Source of the DNA: Scalesia atractyloides
Lineage: Eukaryota; Streptophyta; Magnoliopsida; Asterales; Asteraceae
Assembly: GCA_947069175.1 (NCBI GenBank)
Contig: CAMTDV010000027.1
Coordinates: 43,165,369 to 43,229,368 of the forward strand
Direction: 5' to 3'
Length of the DNA: 64,000 bases
Part shown: positions 37,542-49,933 of the stretch, piece by piece
Layout of the letters: each line of letters opens with the position of its first letter
Position numbering within the stretch: the stretch's first letter is position 1
The notes under the pieces: model-generated
Seen by the model: the letters and a program-made list of their open reading frames with translations, nothing else
Databases searched by the model: none
What the model was told of the DNA's origin: nothing
Translations under genes and position numbers: made by a program

Positions 37542-37620
37542 GATTAGGCACACAGCCCAACTGGTTGGGCTGTGCGCATTCGAACCGAAGGACCCGAGTT
37601 CGACTCCGGGTCCCTGCAAC
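37542..37620 (+). ncRNA. tRNA-like module m2, E2 5' LTR
   Basis: Stem cacagcccaa with ttgggctgtg (10 bp, loop ctgg). B box agttcgactcc sits in the loop of a perfect 7-bp stem ggacccg/cgggtcc. The spacing from cagcccaactgg to the B box is again 44 nt. Confidence 0.72.
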
Positions 37621-37710
37621 CGGTTCGGCCATATAAATCCTTTTTAATTAAAAACCAAATAAGTTTAAAAGTAATTAGTATATAAATATAACTAAAACAG
37701 AGAATATTTC

Positions 37711-37788
37711 GGGTTAGACACGTAGCTCAGTTGGTAGAGCTGCGTGCACGCGTACGAGAGGTCCCGAGTTCGAACCTCACCCAGCGCA
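37711..37788 (+). ncRNA. tRNA-like module m3, E2 5' LTR
   Basis: A box tagctcagttgg matches the tRNA consensus exactly. Flanking bases extend the D stem to acgtagctc/gagctgcgt (9 pairs, one G.U). B box agttcgaacc is 44 nt from the A-box start. The end cccagcgca resembles a tRNA 3' acceptor but has no 5' partner. Confidence 0.75.
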
Positions 37789-38946
37789 TGGTTAAACATA
37801 GTCCGACCGGTCAACGGTCAACGGTCAAAAAGTCAAATATTTTTATTTCTTTTATTTATTTATTTTATTTAAAAATCAATTAAAAACACTTAAAAATAAT
37901 ATTTTTTTTAAGTTAGAAAATGTCCTTAAACTCACAAAAATAATTCTAAAAAATTCCATTAAAAGCACTAATTAAAAACATTAATCTCGAATAAAATCCA
38001 TTTATTTACCGAACCATTTCGTTATTATTTTAGGTTAGTTTTCCTCGTCGATCAATTCCTAAAATTCGTGCGCATCCAACGTCATCAAAGAAACGCACCC
38101 ACGGTGAGTGAATCCTTACAAATTCCCCTTTTTATTCATGTTTTGGGGTGTATCATGTGTCGCTTTAATTATTCCATTTATTTAAACTCGTGCTATTACC
38201 ATTATATGATCTAAACTCGAGATGTAAATATTGTTTGTTGTGATGCGTGTTTACATTTTGTCAAGTTGCGTGCAAATCATTCATTAGGCCCATCAGTTCC
38301 TCGTTGGAGACGGGTTGAGCATAAGGTGCCTCATTGTTCATCATTTGGTGTGTGCTTGTGCATTAAGTGAGATTATGTGATTATGTTGTTGGTTGTGATG
38401 TGTGTTTATATTTTTGTCAAGTTGTGTGCAAATCATTCATTAGGCCCATCAGTTCCTCGTGGGAGACGAGTTGAGCATCAGGTGCCTCATTCGATCGGCT
38501 TCGTTTGATTGAGCCTTGATCTCATTGTTCATCATTTGGTATGTGCGTGTGCATTTTTTGATATTATCTGTTTTGTGATTAAATTTACATTTACGTTTAC
38601 TCATATTTGGTTATGCACAATATTATTCAAATAACCAACATAGCTAATCCTTTCAAATGTTTAAATAAGATTCACTCGCCAACTTTTTGTTGACCCAAAA
38701 CCCTATTTTTACAAATGATACAGATGCACAGGTTGAAGCAAGGAACACATAGGAAATTGCCTTAGAAGAAAAATAATGAAGTCATGAAATATGTATTTGA
38801 ACATGTTGTACTTGTATGTTTATTGTAATGTTCTTCTTTAAAAAGAAATAATAAAATATGAAACTTTATAGTAAATGTCATGAGCTTTGATGAAAACCCA
38901 ATCATGCCCCGATCACCATTTCCGCTGCGGTCGGGGTGTGACAGAT

Positions 38947-38958
38947 TGGTATCAGAGC
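38947..38958 (+). promoter_or_regulatory. Primer-binding site of E2
   Basis: tggtatcagagc, perfect initiator-Met complement, three bases after the LTR end. Confidence 0.9.
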
Positions 38959-39788
38959 TTTTGACTATAGGGATATAGGATAGGTTATTAGACCCTTAGA
39001 GCCTATACTATAGTTGATTAGATTTTAATTGTTTATGTGGTTACATGCAAACTCATGATGTTTATTTGTTTCGTATTTATTACACACACAAATGCATGCA
39101 AACATTTCTACTATCATATTGTGTGATATTTAATGAGTTATACTTATTGTCAAACATAACATGCTTACATATACATTCATCACGCATATTTCCATGTTCA
39201 CATATTCAAATCATCCTCATATTTCCTTTATTCAAGATTTTGTCGCAATTTTCGTTTTTCAATCTCATCAAAGTGAGTTCTACGACGGGCATGTAGTAAC
39301 TGTAAGGGTACAAGTACCGGTAGTCGGAACGTCCTGTCTAGGTTGGCATTCGTATAAATCTAATATAACGGACCAGTTTGCCTACCTGGGGACAAACGAT
39401 GAGAGTACGAAGGACCTATTAGGCCAAAGCATGCCACACCAAACGTCGTTCGAACTAACCCCACTTTGAGGTGTCACCGTGTCCACACCTGGATGCACTC
39501 CGAATTTCATACGTTACATACATATTTCTCGATTTTCTCCGGGTTTTAGTGTACGTTACCAGGCTAACACATGCGAACCATATGAAAGACCCGGTAATCA
39601 TGGGGGCCCACGTGATTACGAAGGTGAAGTATGGCGGCATGCAAGGCCCAATTACGAGCAAAGCCCAAGACATCCTATGGATGTAGTAAATTTATTATTC
39701 TTCATTTGTTTTATGAATGTTCATTTCTAAATACGACACATGACACCTAAAACGTCAAACTCATACTCTTGATACGTATTCCTTGTAG

Positions 39789-40990
39789 ATGTCTTCTAGT
39801 CTCTCTCGTAGAAAAATGAGATCAGGAAAATCCCGCGAGCGCATGGCTGCCCAAATCGCTCAACAAATGGCTGCCGTAATACCCAACATCGTAGTTCAAG
39901 TTCAACAAGCCCTTACCGCTAATTCCGCCAACCCAATCAATCAAGAAGATCAAAACGTTGTCAACCCTCCCCCAAATACCACTAAATGCACCTTCAAGCA
40001 TTTCAAATCCTGCGACCCTCCAAAATACGAAGGGACTGAAGGTGTCACCGCTCTCCTCCATTGGTTTGAGGAAACGGAAAACACTTTTCTCAATTGCGAC
40101 TGCCCCGATGATCGCAAGGTGCGATATGCTACCGGTCGTTTGTTTGGAGTAGCACTTACATGGTGGAATACAGAGAAGGCCGAGCGAGGTGCTGAAAATG
40201 CTATGACTTGACTTGGGAAGAGTTGAGGGAAATCATGACAAGACGATTCTGTCCAAGAAGCGAAATCAAGAAATTAGAGGATGAGTTTATTCTTTGAAAC
40301 AAAAGGAGGGCGACCACACCACATACAACAAGAGATTCCTTAAGTTAAATCAGATGGTCCCCAACTTGTTCACTCCCCTCTACCGTTTGATCGAGCACTA
40401 CATTCGAGGTCTTCCTTCAAAAATTCAAGACCCTGTAATAAGTACCACACCTGCAACTTTGGAAGCAGCAATGGAGTTAGCTACAGAGCTCACCGAAAAC
40501 CGCATACGGAATAAAGACTTCACGGAGGAGAAGAAGAAGGATAAAGCATCAACCAAAACCTCAAACTCCACCCAAACCGAATCCTCTTCTCAAACCACTC
40601 CTAAGAGAAAACGAGACGGGCAAAATTTCGCCATTACCCAAGGCAATCAACCAGCTTCACAAGCCATACCCCTCCAAGCTATCCCAATCACTCAAGTAGC
40701 ACCTAAATCTACTTACCCAAATAAGAAACCTTACATTGGACCTCACCCTCAATGCAACACATGTTTTTATCACCATCCATCTACCGTACCTTGTCGATTG
40801 TGTGCAAATTGTGGGCGTATGGTCATTGGAGCAAAACGTGTCGTGCCCCTCAAAACCAAGCCTCACCCCCTACTCAAAACATGATCCAAACATATCAACA
40901 ACCCCAATACCCCATGTTCCCATATGTTCGAGCTTGTTTTAATTATGGCGACCCTACCCACTTAGAAACACGTGCCTCGATTGGTTAACA
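39789..40990 (+). pseudogene. E2 gag, frameshifted
   Basis: Starts MSSSLSRRKMRSGKSRERMAAQ, with a gag core as in E3. Compared with E3 it has a one-base deletion at about 40207 (creating a TGA), another at about 40287, and a third inside the first zinc knuckle at about 40820 (NCGRMVIG in place of the knuckle). The second knuckle is also altered (NYGDPTHLET). It cannot make full Gag, unlike its neighbour E3. Confidence 0.9.
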
Positions 40991-41923
40991 TCATGGAGCA
41001 AACGCCAGCCTCAAGCAAACCCACCCCCTACCAAACAAGCAAACCACACTCCAACCACCAGTCATAGTTGAAGAGTTAAAATCACCCACCTTTGAGAAAA
41101 CGGCCCAAACGAATCACCCAACTAGCTTTCCCTCACCGAGAGTCAAGACTCAACTCCAACCGTTTAGTTTTAATGTTTTCTTTATGTTATCTCAATCTTT
41201 ACGACTCCCAGTTATAAATTGGGAATTTATGTATCCAAGAATTTTAATGCGAATTGATATTACAGTTTTGTTTTATACCCATTGATTTAACATTCATATC
41301 ATCAAACATCTCGACGTACCTCGATCACATCATTTAAAGAAGTTGGGTTGTGTCTCACTTTTACATAGACTAACCCCTTCATCATAACAAACGAGAGAGG
41401 TACTGTCATCATTCAGTCATGTATCCTTTCAGAATTGAGACTCAAGCTTTGGTTGTTGTGTTTGTTTATGTTTTAGAGTCACATAGAACTGATCAAAATT
41501 TACTGATAAAGTCAATGAAAATTTGACAAGAATATGGTGGATACGCCGCTGGTACTTCCTATATATAAGTATTCTTGGCAAAGGATCAAAAGCATTACCA
41601 GGAGGTTATGAGAAGTTCCGTGTAGGTTTAAATATCGTCATGGTTGAAGTTTTTGTTTTATGATACATACCTTATCATTTCAAACGTATCAATTCCCTCA
41701 AAACTCTTATGCATAAAATCATGCCTAGTCAAATCAACTCAGTTTATCCATGATCCGCATTCTTATACTTTAGGCATCAAAAAGCGATTCCTGTAGCAGG
41801 GTATTCAACCCTTACTAGGAACGTTACCGCCTCAAATAAGATTTAAACTCTCACCCTCTTCTAGTTATGTATTCGTCAAAATTAAAAAATCCTCCCTTCA
41901 AGTAAAATATACCACAACTACTT
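40991..41923 (+). other. E2 non-coding 3' internal region
   Basis: Takes the place of pol. Homologous to the matching part of E3, with one copy of the block containing gaatatggtggatacgccgc and tatatataag that E3 has twice. No coding potential that I trust. Confidence 0.75.
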
Positions 41924-41959
41924 AAATTTCGGGACGAAATTTCTAAAAGTAGGGGATAC

Positions 41960-44640
41960 TGTAACATCCGTCGAAAAACGGGTTTTCAAAATCCGCTTCG
42001 TTTATCAATCAAATATCCAGTTATAAATTTCGTTGGGTATTTATAGTTGATATTAATTTTAAATGATACATAATTAATAAATATATTAGAATTTAAAAAC
42101 CATAATTTAAAATTTCTAATCAAAACTGAATAAAAAAAATAAATGCAGACGCCGGGTTTCGAACCCGGGTCACCCGGATGAACAAACACACAACACACCA
42201 CTCCGCCACACGCGTTTCTTTGTAACAATACTGAATTAAATAATACTTAAAGTAAACCCGAATTCAAACCAGAGAAATCACGCGCACTCAGAGCTCGCAA
42301 TCACCGGAAAATCCGGCAATCCGCGATTTTGGTCAAATCCGTTTCGACTAAACCGCTCCAATTGATGTCGACATCAGTTATAACCGTTGCCGGCAATCAA
42401 TTTCCGTCATAACCGACGGAAATCCTAACTCGCGGACCTTGACTCAATTCAGCCTGTGTTCACTATAAATACCCACTTGAACACTCTGAAAATCCTTTCG
42501 CTCAGAACCACGATCGTTTCCGAAGCTTAATTCATCTCAAAACACGTCGCCGGAGATATTTTACAGTCTCCGGACTTTCACCGGAAAACCGAGACTTACT
42601 TCAAATCGGTAAAATTCTCGACTCTTTTGTTTGTAATCCATTATTCGACATGTATTAACTTCAATCCTTCAACCAGAATCTGTCCCAGACTACGCCGCCG
42701 GGGAAATCCCACACTCACCGGAATTTCACTGAAACATCGAAGTCTCACTGTCGATCGGTATAATCATCTAAAAACTCTTGATATCTCTTACTCAATAACT
42801 TAATTTCATAACACAAGAATCTAAACTGTCAAACACTTCACTCAGCCGAGAGTCACAAATCAGAGCCGACGACTCCTGCCGGAAATCTGAAGTAAACGAG
42901 CTGTTTTGGTACATTCTATTCTTTAATCTCGTTAACTATTTCATTCCAACCAACTATAAGTTTTGATAATCGAATTAAACAAAACAGTCGGATCTCACTG
43001 ATCTGAGTTCTTGTAAATGAAGAAGATGAAGTCGAGAATAGGTATTAGTATAATTAAAACCAGATATTCAGACGAGTTAGACACACAGTCCAGCGGTGGA
43101 CTGTGTGCGCAAACAATACGCACGTCACGAGTTCGAATCGCACAACGTACCGACTTTCAGAATTAAAATCAACATTTTTAGAACTGAATCAGAACAATGC
43201 ACAGAATGTTTATAAGAGTAATATAATCCATAAGTTAAACAGATTAGACACACAGCCCAACTGGTTGGGCTGTGCGCATTCGAATCGAAGGACCCGAGTT
43301 CGACTCCGGGTCCCTGCAACCGGTTCGGCCATATAAATCCTTTTTAATAAAAAACCAAATAAGTTTAAAAGTAATTAGTATATAAATATAACTAAAACAG
43401 AGAATATTTCGGGTTAGACACGTAGCTCAGTTGGTAGAGCTGCGTGCACGCGTACGAGAGGTCCCGAGTTCGAACCTCACCCAGTTCATGGTTAAACATA
43501 GTCCGACCGGTCAACGATCAACGGTCAAAAAGTCAAATTTTTTTATTTCTTTTATTTATTTATTTTATTTAAAAATCAATTAAAAACACTTAAAAATAAT
43601 ATTTTTTTAAGTTAGAAAATGTCCTTAAACTCACAAAAATAATTCTAAAAAATTCCATTAAAAGCACTAATTAAAAACATTAATCTCGAATAAAATCCAT
43701 TTATTTACCGAACCATTTCGTTATTATTTTAGGTTAGTTTTCCTCGTCGATCAATTCCTAAAATTCATGCGCATCCAACGTCATCAAAGAAACGCACCCA
43801 CGGTGAGTGAATCCTTACAAATTCCCCTTTTTATTCATGTTTTGGGGTGTATCATGTGTCGCTTTAATTATTCCATTTATTTAAACTCGTGCTATTACCA
43901 TTATATGATCTAAACTCGAGATGTAAATATTGTTTGTTGTGATGCGTGTTTACATTTTGTCAAGTTGCGTGCAAATCATTCATTAGGCCTATCAGTTCCT
44001 CGTTGGAGACGGGTTGAGCATCAGGTGCCTCATTGTTCATCATTTGGTGTGTGCTTGTGCATTAACTGAGATTATGTGATTATGTTGTTGGTTGTGATGT
44101 GTATTTATATTTTTGTCAAGTTGTGTGCAAATCATTCATTAGGCCCATCAGTTCCTCGTGGGAGACGAGTTGAGCATCAGGTGCCTCATTCGATCGGCTC
44201 CGTTTGATTGAGCCTTGATCTCATTGTTCATCATTTGGTGTGTGCGTGTGCATTATTTTATATTATGTGTTTTGTGATTAAATTTACATTTACGTTTACT
44301 CATATTTCGTTATGCACAATATTATTCAAATAACCAACATAACTAATCCTTTCAAATGTTTAAATAAGATTCACTCGCCAACTTTTTGTTGACCCAAAAC
44401 CCTATTTTTACACATGATACATGTGGACAGGTTGAAGCAAGGAACACATAGGAAATTGCCTTAGAAGAAAACAATGAAGTCATGAAATATGTATTTGAGC
44501 ATGTTGTACTTGTATGTTTATTGTAATTTCTTCTTTAAAAAGAAATAATAAATATGAAACTTTATAGTAAATGTCATGAGCTTTGATGAAAACCCAATCA
44601 TGCCCCGATCACCATTTCCGCTGCGGGTCGGGGTGTGACA
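41960..44640 (+). repeat. 3' LTR of E2
   Basis: 2,681 bp. Antisense module 42145-42216 (-), TATA 42474, sense modules m1 43074-43152, m2 43242-43320, m3 43411-43488. The double ggcccatcagttcctcg block is kept. Confidence 0.92.
43074..43488 (+). ncRNA. tRNA-like triad in E2 3' LTR
   Basis: All stems and boxes of the 5' LTR copy are kept. The visible differences fall outside the A/B boxes, such as gacgagttag before m1, agattagaca before m2 and cccagttca at the m3 end. Confidence 0.7.
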
Positions 44641-45008
44641 AGAAATATAAATCGGTTTACACACCGGGTTAGACACACAGTCTAGTGGTGGACTGTGTGC
44701 ATTTGAAATGCATGATCCCGGGTTCAAGTCTCATACGTGATGCCGAATTCCTTATATAAATCAAGCATTTTTATAACTAAAATATAAAACAATACAGATA
44801 ATATATAAATATAATTAAAATCCTTTATTCTCCGAGTTAGACACCCAGCCCAGTTGGTAGGGCTGGGTGCAAACGTAACAAAGGTCACTGGTTCGATTCC
44901 GGGGTTGTGCATTGGTTCAATATTTTCTAAAACCTTTTTAAATAAATGAATTTATAAAACCTAAAGAGTGTATAAATATAATTAAAACAAAGATAATTCC
45001 GGGTTATA

Positions 45009-47749
45009 TGTAACATCCGTCAAAAACCGGGTTAACCAAACCCGCTTCGTTTATTAACCGAACAACCAGTTAAAAATTTCGTAGCGTATTTAATGTTCAA
45101 ATTAATTTTAAACGATACATAATTAATAAGTATATTAGAATATAAAATTTATAATTGAAAATCTATTAAAAATAATGAAATAAAAATAAAATGCTGAAGC
45201 CGGGTTTCGAACCCGGGTCAGCCAAGAGTATCATCAAAGACTTAACTCAGACTCGCCCAACCACTCCGCCACTTGTGATTCTTGTTAATTTATTGAAACA
45301 AATAATACATAAAATAAATATGGAAATCAAACCCAGTTAACAGCGCGCCCCAAATCACTCTCGCTGGAAATCCCGACGAAATCGTCAATCATTGACGTTT
45401 TCTTTTGGCATAACGGATGCAATTACAGCAGCGCCGGTTATAACTGAAAACATTAAGGTCATTCATTCAGATCATCAAATCGTAACCGAATAACTTTGAA
45501 TTCAAAACCGGAAATACAATTAAAACTGAGATATACTTATTCATCAGTTGAGCTCACGAATTTATCCAACTTACACTCTCCATTTTGCTCAGAAAACTTC
45601 GCCGCAAGTTGCCGGATTTCTCTGTAAGTTAACCGGAAATTTATCGCCGGAAAACCGAATTCATTCCATCCCGTCTGCTTACCCTAAAATAAGATCTTTA
45701 GAGCTCATACCGACATCACCCACACTCACCTTAAACCCCCAGAAGAATCTATGTCGCAAGAAATTCATCGCCGGAATTCTCTACAAGTCGCCGGAAAACC
45801 GAGACTTTCATCTACACGGTAAAAACCTCGACTTTTTCTGTTTTAACCCATTGCTAGACTATTACTAACATCAATCCCTCACCCAGAATCTATTCCAGAC
45901 GACGTTGCCGGATATTCCATTTTCGCCGGAAAACTTATGGAATTTCCAGAATCACACTGTTAATCGGTATGACCATCTAAACATTCTGATAATCGTTGCT
46001 CAGTAATTCAATTTCATATCTAACCAATCAAACTGATTATTGAATCCGAACAGAAGGAGTTCACAAAACAGAGCCGGCGATCCTTGCCGGAGTTCTGAAA
46101 AAGACGACCTGTTCCGGTACTTTCTTTCCCAAACCCTTCTGTTCAATACCTTTCAATTTCTCATAGTATTCGTTAACCGAATTAAACAAGAAACAGTTGG
46201 TTTAACCATTGTCTGTGCTTTGAACGAAGAAGACGAAGTCGCTTAGGTTATAAGATTAATTAAAATCAATATTATGAACGGGTTAGACACACAGTCCAGC
46301 GGTGGACTGTGTGCAAATAAATACGCATCCCGAGTTCGATCCTTGACACACGCACATTCACTGTAATAAAAATGTTCTTTTTTTTTAAACTGAACCGGAT
46401 CCATACGCAGTAAGATGTTAAGTATAATAAAAACCAGAATATTTACCAAGTTAGACACACAGTCCAGCGGTGGACTGTGTGCCAAACTAAACCACAGGTC
46501 CCGGGTTCGAGACCTGTGGAGAGCACCGAGTCGATACAATTAAACCCTTTTTAAAAATAAATGATTTTCGGATTAACTTAAATAGTGTATAAATATAATT
46601 AAAAACAGAAATATTTCGGGTTAGACACGTAGCTCAGTTGGTAGAGCTGCGTGCACGCGTACGGGAGGTCACGGGTTCGAGTCTCACCCAGCGCACACAT
46701 ACAAACGACCGAACCGGTCAACGGTCAACAGTCATGGTCAACAGTCATGGTCACCGGTCAAAAAGTCAACATATTTTTTATTATTTTTATTTATTTATTT
46801 AATTTAAAAATCAATTAAAAATACCTAAAAATAACGTTTTTAAAGTTAGAAAATAGCCTTAAACTCACAAAAATATATCCAAAAATCCTACTAAAATTGA
46901 TTAATAAAATCCGCTTATTTACCGAACCGTTATGTTATTTAGGTTAGTTCCCTTGCCGATTAAATCCGAATTGGTGCGCATTTATCATCAATCCAAGAAA
47001 CGCAACCACTGTGAGTGAATCTTACAACTCCCCTTTTTATTACATGTTTTGGGGTGTATCATGTGTCGCTTAAACTAACTCGTTTATTCAAACTCGTGCC
47101 ATACCATATTATGATTTAAACTTAGAATGAAAATATTGTTTGTAGTTATGTATTACATATTGTCAAGTTGTATGCAAATTATTTGTTAGGCCCATCAGTT
47201 CCTCGTGGGAGACGAGTTGAACAACGCGTGCCTTAAAACTCATTCATTAAGCCCATCAGTTCGTAGAACAACGCGTGCCTCAAAACTCATTCATTAGGCC
47301 CATCAGTTCCTCGTGGGAGATGAGTTGAACAACGCGTGCCTCAAAACAATCTATTATTGTATGTGTGTACATTATTTAATATTAAGTGTTTTGTGAATAA
47401 GTTTACATCTATATTTACTCATATGTGGTTATGCACTTTATTTTATAATCAATTCAATAAATTTGTTTAAATGTTTTTCATAGGATTCACTCGCCGACTT
47501 TTTGTTGATCCAAAAACCATTTTTACACATGATACAGGTGAACAGGATGAAGCAAGGAAAACATAGGAAATGCCTTAGAAGAAAATAATGAAGTCTAGAA
47601 AGATGTGTAGAACATGTTGTAATTATGATTGTATGATTCCCTTTAAATTGTAATAATAAATATGAAACATTATAAGAAATGTCATGAGCTTTGATGAAAA
47701 CCCAATCATGCCCCGATCACCTTTTCCACTGCGGGTCGGGGTGTGGACA
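45009..47749 (+). repeat. 5' LTR of E3
   Basis: 2,741 bp; the end reads gtgtggaca, with one extra g. Antisense module 45193-45274 (-). In U5 the block ggcccatcagttc with caacgcgtgcct is present three times between about 47188 and 47343, the middle copy shortened. Confidence 0.92.
46280..46695 (+). ncRNA. tRNA-like triad in E3 5' LTR
   Basis: m1 46280-46355: 11-bp stem, B box agttcgatcc, arm shortened by a small deletion. m2 46449-46526: 11-bp stem plus 9-bp B-box stem ccacaggtc/gacctgtgg. m3 46618-46695: tagctcagttgg and ggttcgagtc, spacing 44 nt. Confidence 0.75.
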
Positions 47750-47752
47750 GAT

Positions 47753-47764
47753 TGGTATCAGAGC
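47753..47764 (+). promoter_or_regulatory. Primer-binding site of E3
   Basis: tggtatcagagc, perfect initiator-Met complement. Confidence 0.9.
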
Positions 47765-48595
47765 TTTTGACTATAGGGATATATGATAGGTTATTAGACC
47801 CTTAGAGCCTATACTATAGTTGATTAGATTTTAAATTGTTTATGTGGTTACATGCAAACTCATGATGTTTATTTCTTTCATATTTATTACATACACAAAT
47901 GCATGCAAGCACTTCCGACACTACATTTTGTGATACATAGTGAATTATACTTACAGTCAAACATACATACTTACATACACATTCATCATACATATTTCAA
48001 TGATCACATATTCAATTCATCTTCATACTTCCGTTATTCAAGATTTTGTCGCATTTTTCATTTTTCAAATCTCATCAAAGTGAGTTCTGCGACGGGCATG
48101 TAGTAACTGTAAGGGTACAAGTACCGGTAGTCGGAACGTCCTGTCTAGGTTGGCATTCGTATAAATCCAATATAACGGACCAGTTTGCCTACCTGGGGAC
48201 TAACGATGAGAGTACGAAGGACCTATTAGGCCAAAGCATGCCACACCAAACGTCGTTCGAACTAACCCCACTTTGAGGTGTCACCGTGTCCACCCCTGGA
48301 TACATTCCGAATATCATACGTTACATACATATTTCTCGATTTTCTCCGGGTTTTAGTGTACGTAACCAGGCTAACACATGCGAACCATATGAAAAACCCG
48401 GTAGTCATGGGGGCCCACATGATTATGAAGGTGAAGTATGGCGGCATGCAAGGCCCAATTACGAGCAAAGCCCAAGACATCCTATGGATGTAGTAGATTT
48501 ATTATTCTATATTTATTTTATGAATGTTCATTCCTAAATACGACACATGATCCCTAAAACATCCAACTCATACTCTTGATATGTATTCCTTGTAG

Positions 48596-49933
48596 ATGTC
48601 TTCTAGTCTCGCTCGTAGGAAGATGAGATCAGGAAAAGCCCGGGAGCGCATGGCTGCCCAAATCGCTCAACAAATGGCTGCCGTAATACCCAACATTGTA
48701 GTTCAAGTTCAACAAGCCCTTACCGCTAATCCCGTCAACCAAGAAAATCAAAATGTTATCAACCCTTCCCCAAATACCACTAAATGCACCTTCAAGCATT
48801 TCAAATCCTGCGACCCTCCAAAATGTGAAGGGACTAAAGGTGTCACCGCTCTCCTCCATTGGTTTGAAGAAATGGAAAACATTTTTCTAAATTGCGATTG
48901 CACCAATGATCGCAAAGTGCGATATGCTACTGGTCGTTTACTTGGAATAGCACTTACTTGGTGGAATACAGAGAAGGCCAAACGAGGTGTTGAAGATGCT
49001 ATGACTTTGACTTGGGAAGAGTTGAAGGAAATCATGACGAGACGGTTTTGCCCAAGGAGCGAAATCAAGAAATTAGAGGATGAGTTCTATTCGTTGAAAC
49101 AAAAGGAAGGCGACCACACCACATACAACAAGAGATTTCTAGAGTTAAATCAAATGGTTCCCAACTTGTTCACTCCTCCTTACCGTTTGATCGAGCACTA
49201 CATTCGAGGTCTTCCTTCAAAAATTCAAGACTTTGTAATAAGTACCACACCTGCAACCTTGGAAGCAGCAATGGAGTTAGCTACAGAGCTCACCAAGAAC
49301 CGCATACGGAACAAAGACTTCAAGGAGGAGAAGAAGAAGGATAAAGCATCGACTGAAACCTCAAACTCCACCCAAACCGAATCCCCTTCTCAACCCATTT
49401 TTAAGAGAAAACGAGATCGGCAACTTTTCGCTGTCACCCAACGCAATCAACCAGCCTCACAAGCCGTACCCCTCCAAGCTATCCCAATCACTCAAGTAGC
49501 ACCCAACTCAACTTACCCAAATAAGAAACCTTACCTTGGACCTCACCCTCAATGTAACACCTGTTTTTATCACCATCCATCTACCTTACCTTGTCGACTA
49601 TGTGCGAATTGTGGACGCTATGGTCATTTGAGCAAGGTTTGCCGCACCCCTCAAAACCAAACCAAACCTCACCCCTACTCAAAACATGATCCAAACATAT
49701 CAACAACCCAATACCCCATGTTACCATTATTTCGAGCTTGTTTTAATTGTGGCGACCCTACCCATTATAGAAACACGTGCCCTCGATTGGTTAACATCAT
49801 ACACGCCCAAGCTCAAGCAAACCCAGTTAACCAAGCAAATCAAGAAAACCCAACCACTAGGCCACCAGCAAGAGGAAGAGTTTTCAACATCAACGCCAAT
49901 CCTGTTGAAGATAATGACGAACCACCCAACTAG
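48596..49933 (+). CDS. gag: Intact Gag of E3, without pol
   Basis: 445 codons, uninterrupted. Residues 1-60 are basic then glutamine-rich (MAAQIAQQMAAVIPNIVVQVQQ). The retrotransposon gag core spans about 60-240 (WFEEMENIFLNCDC, LTWWNTEKAKRG, MTRRFCPRSEIKKLEDEFYS, HYIRGLPSKIQ). A lysine-rich linker follows. Two CCHC zinc knuckles lie at about 336-349 (CANCGRYGHLSKVC) and 382-395 (CFNCGDPTHYRNTC), preceded by an extra Cys/His cluster CNTCFYHHPSTLPC. Gag forms the virus-like particle and its knuckles bind element RNA. The start is the first Met after the leader and aligns with E1, R and E2. In E1 the protease frame follows the second knuckle, whereas here the ORF stops and no protease or RT is found, so the element would need pol from a relative. 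Confidence 0.93.
   Translation: MSSSLARRKMRSGKARERMAAQIAQQMAAVIPNIVVQVQQALTANPVNQENQNVINPSPNTTKCTFKHFKSCDPPKCEGTKGVTALLHWFEEMENIFLNCDCTNDRKVRYATGRLLGIALTWWNTEKAKRGVEDAMTLTWEELKEIMTRRFCPRSEIKKLEDEFYSLKQKEGDHTTYNKRFLELNQMVPNLFTPPYRLIEHYIRGLPSKIQDFVISTTPATLEAAMELATELTKNRIRNKDFKEEKKKDKASTETSNSTQTESPSQPIFKRKRDRQLFAVTQRNQPASQAVPLQAIPITQVAPNSTYPNKKPYLGPHPQCNTCFYHHPSTLPCRLCANCGRYGHLSKVCRTPQNQTKPHPYSKHDPNISTTQYPMLPLFRACFNCGDPTHYRNTCPRLVNIIHAQAQANPVNQANQENPTTRPPARGRVFNINANPVEDNDEPPN

Larger units (their letters stand above)
36266..38943 (+). repeat. 5' LTR of E2
   Basis: 2,678 bp. TATA tataaaaac at 36774. Antisense module 36451-36522 (-), sense triad 37374-37788. Near the 3' end a block with ggcccatcagttcctcg and tgcctcatt is present twice, at about 38288-38334 and 38442-38490. 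Confidence 0.92.
36266..44640 (+). mobile_element. E2: gag-only LTR element (TR-GAG type) in R 3' LTR
   Basis: 8,375 bp with TSD agaaa (36261-36265 and 44641-44645). 5' LTR 36266-38943, primer site 38947-38958, leader, broken gag 39789-about 41000, 0.95 kb of non-coding DNA, palindrome 41924-41942, 3' LTR 41960-44640. There is no protease, RT or integrase. LTRs differ by roughly 1-2% by eye. It matches the concept of terminal-repeat elements with a gag domain that depend on autonomous partners. Confidence 0.92.

Noticed and set aside
37711..37788. Calling m3 modules genuine tRNA genes
   Set aside because: A and B boxes and spacing fit, but there is no acceptor stem, the D stem is far too long and no clear anticodon arm is seen.
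45548..45868. 106-residue ORF in both E3 LTRs (also 51635-51955) as a real protein
   Set aside because: Kept open in both copies because the LTRs are young; other subfamilies do not preserve it.
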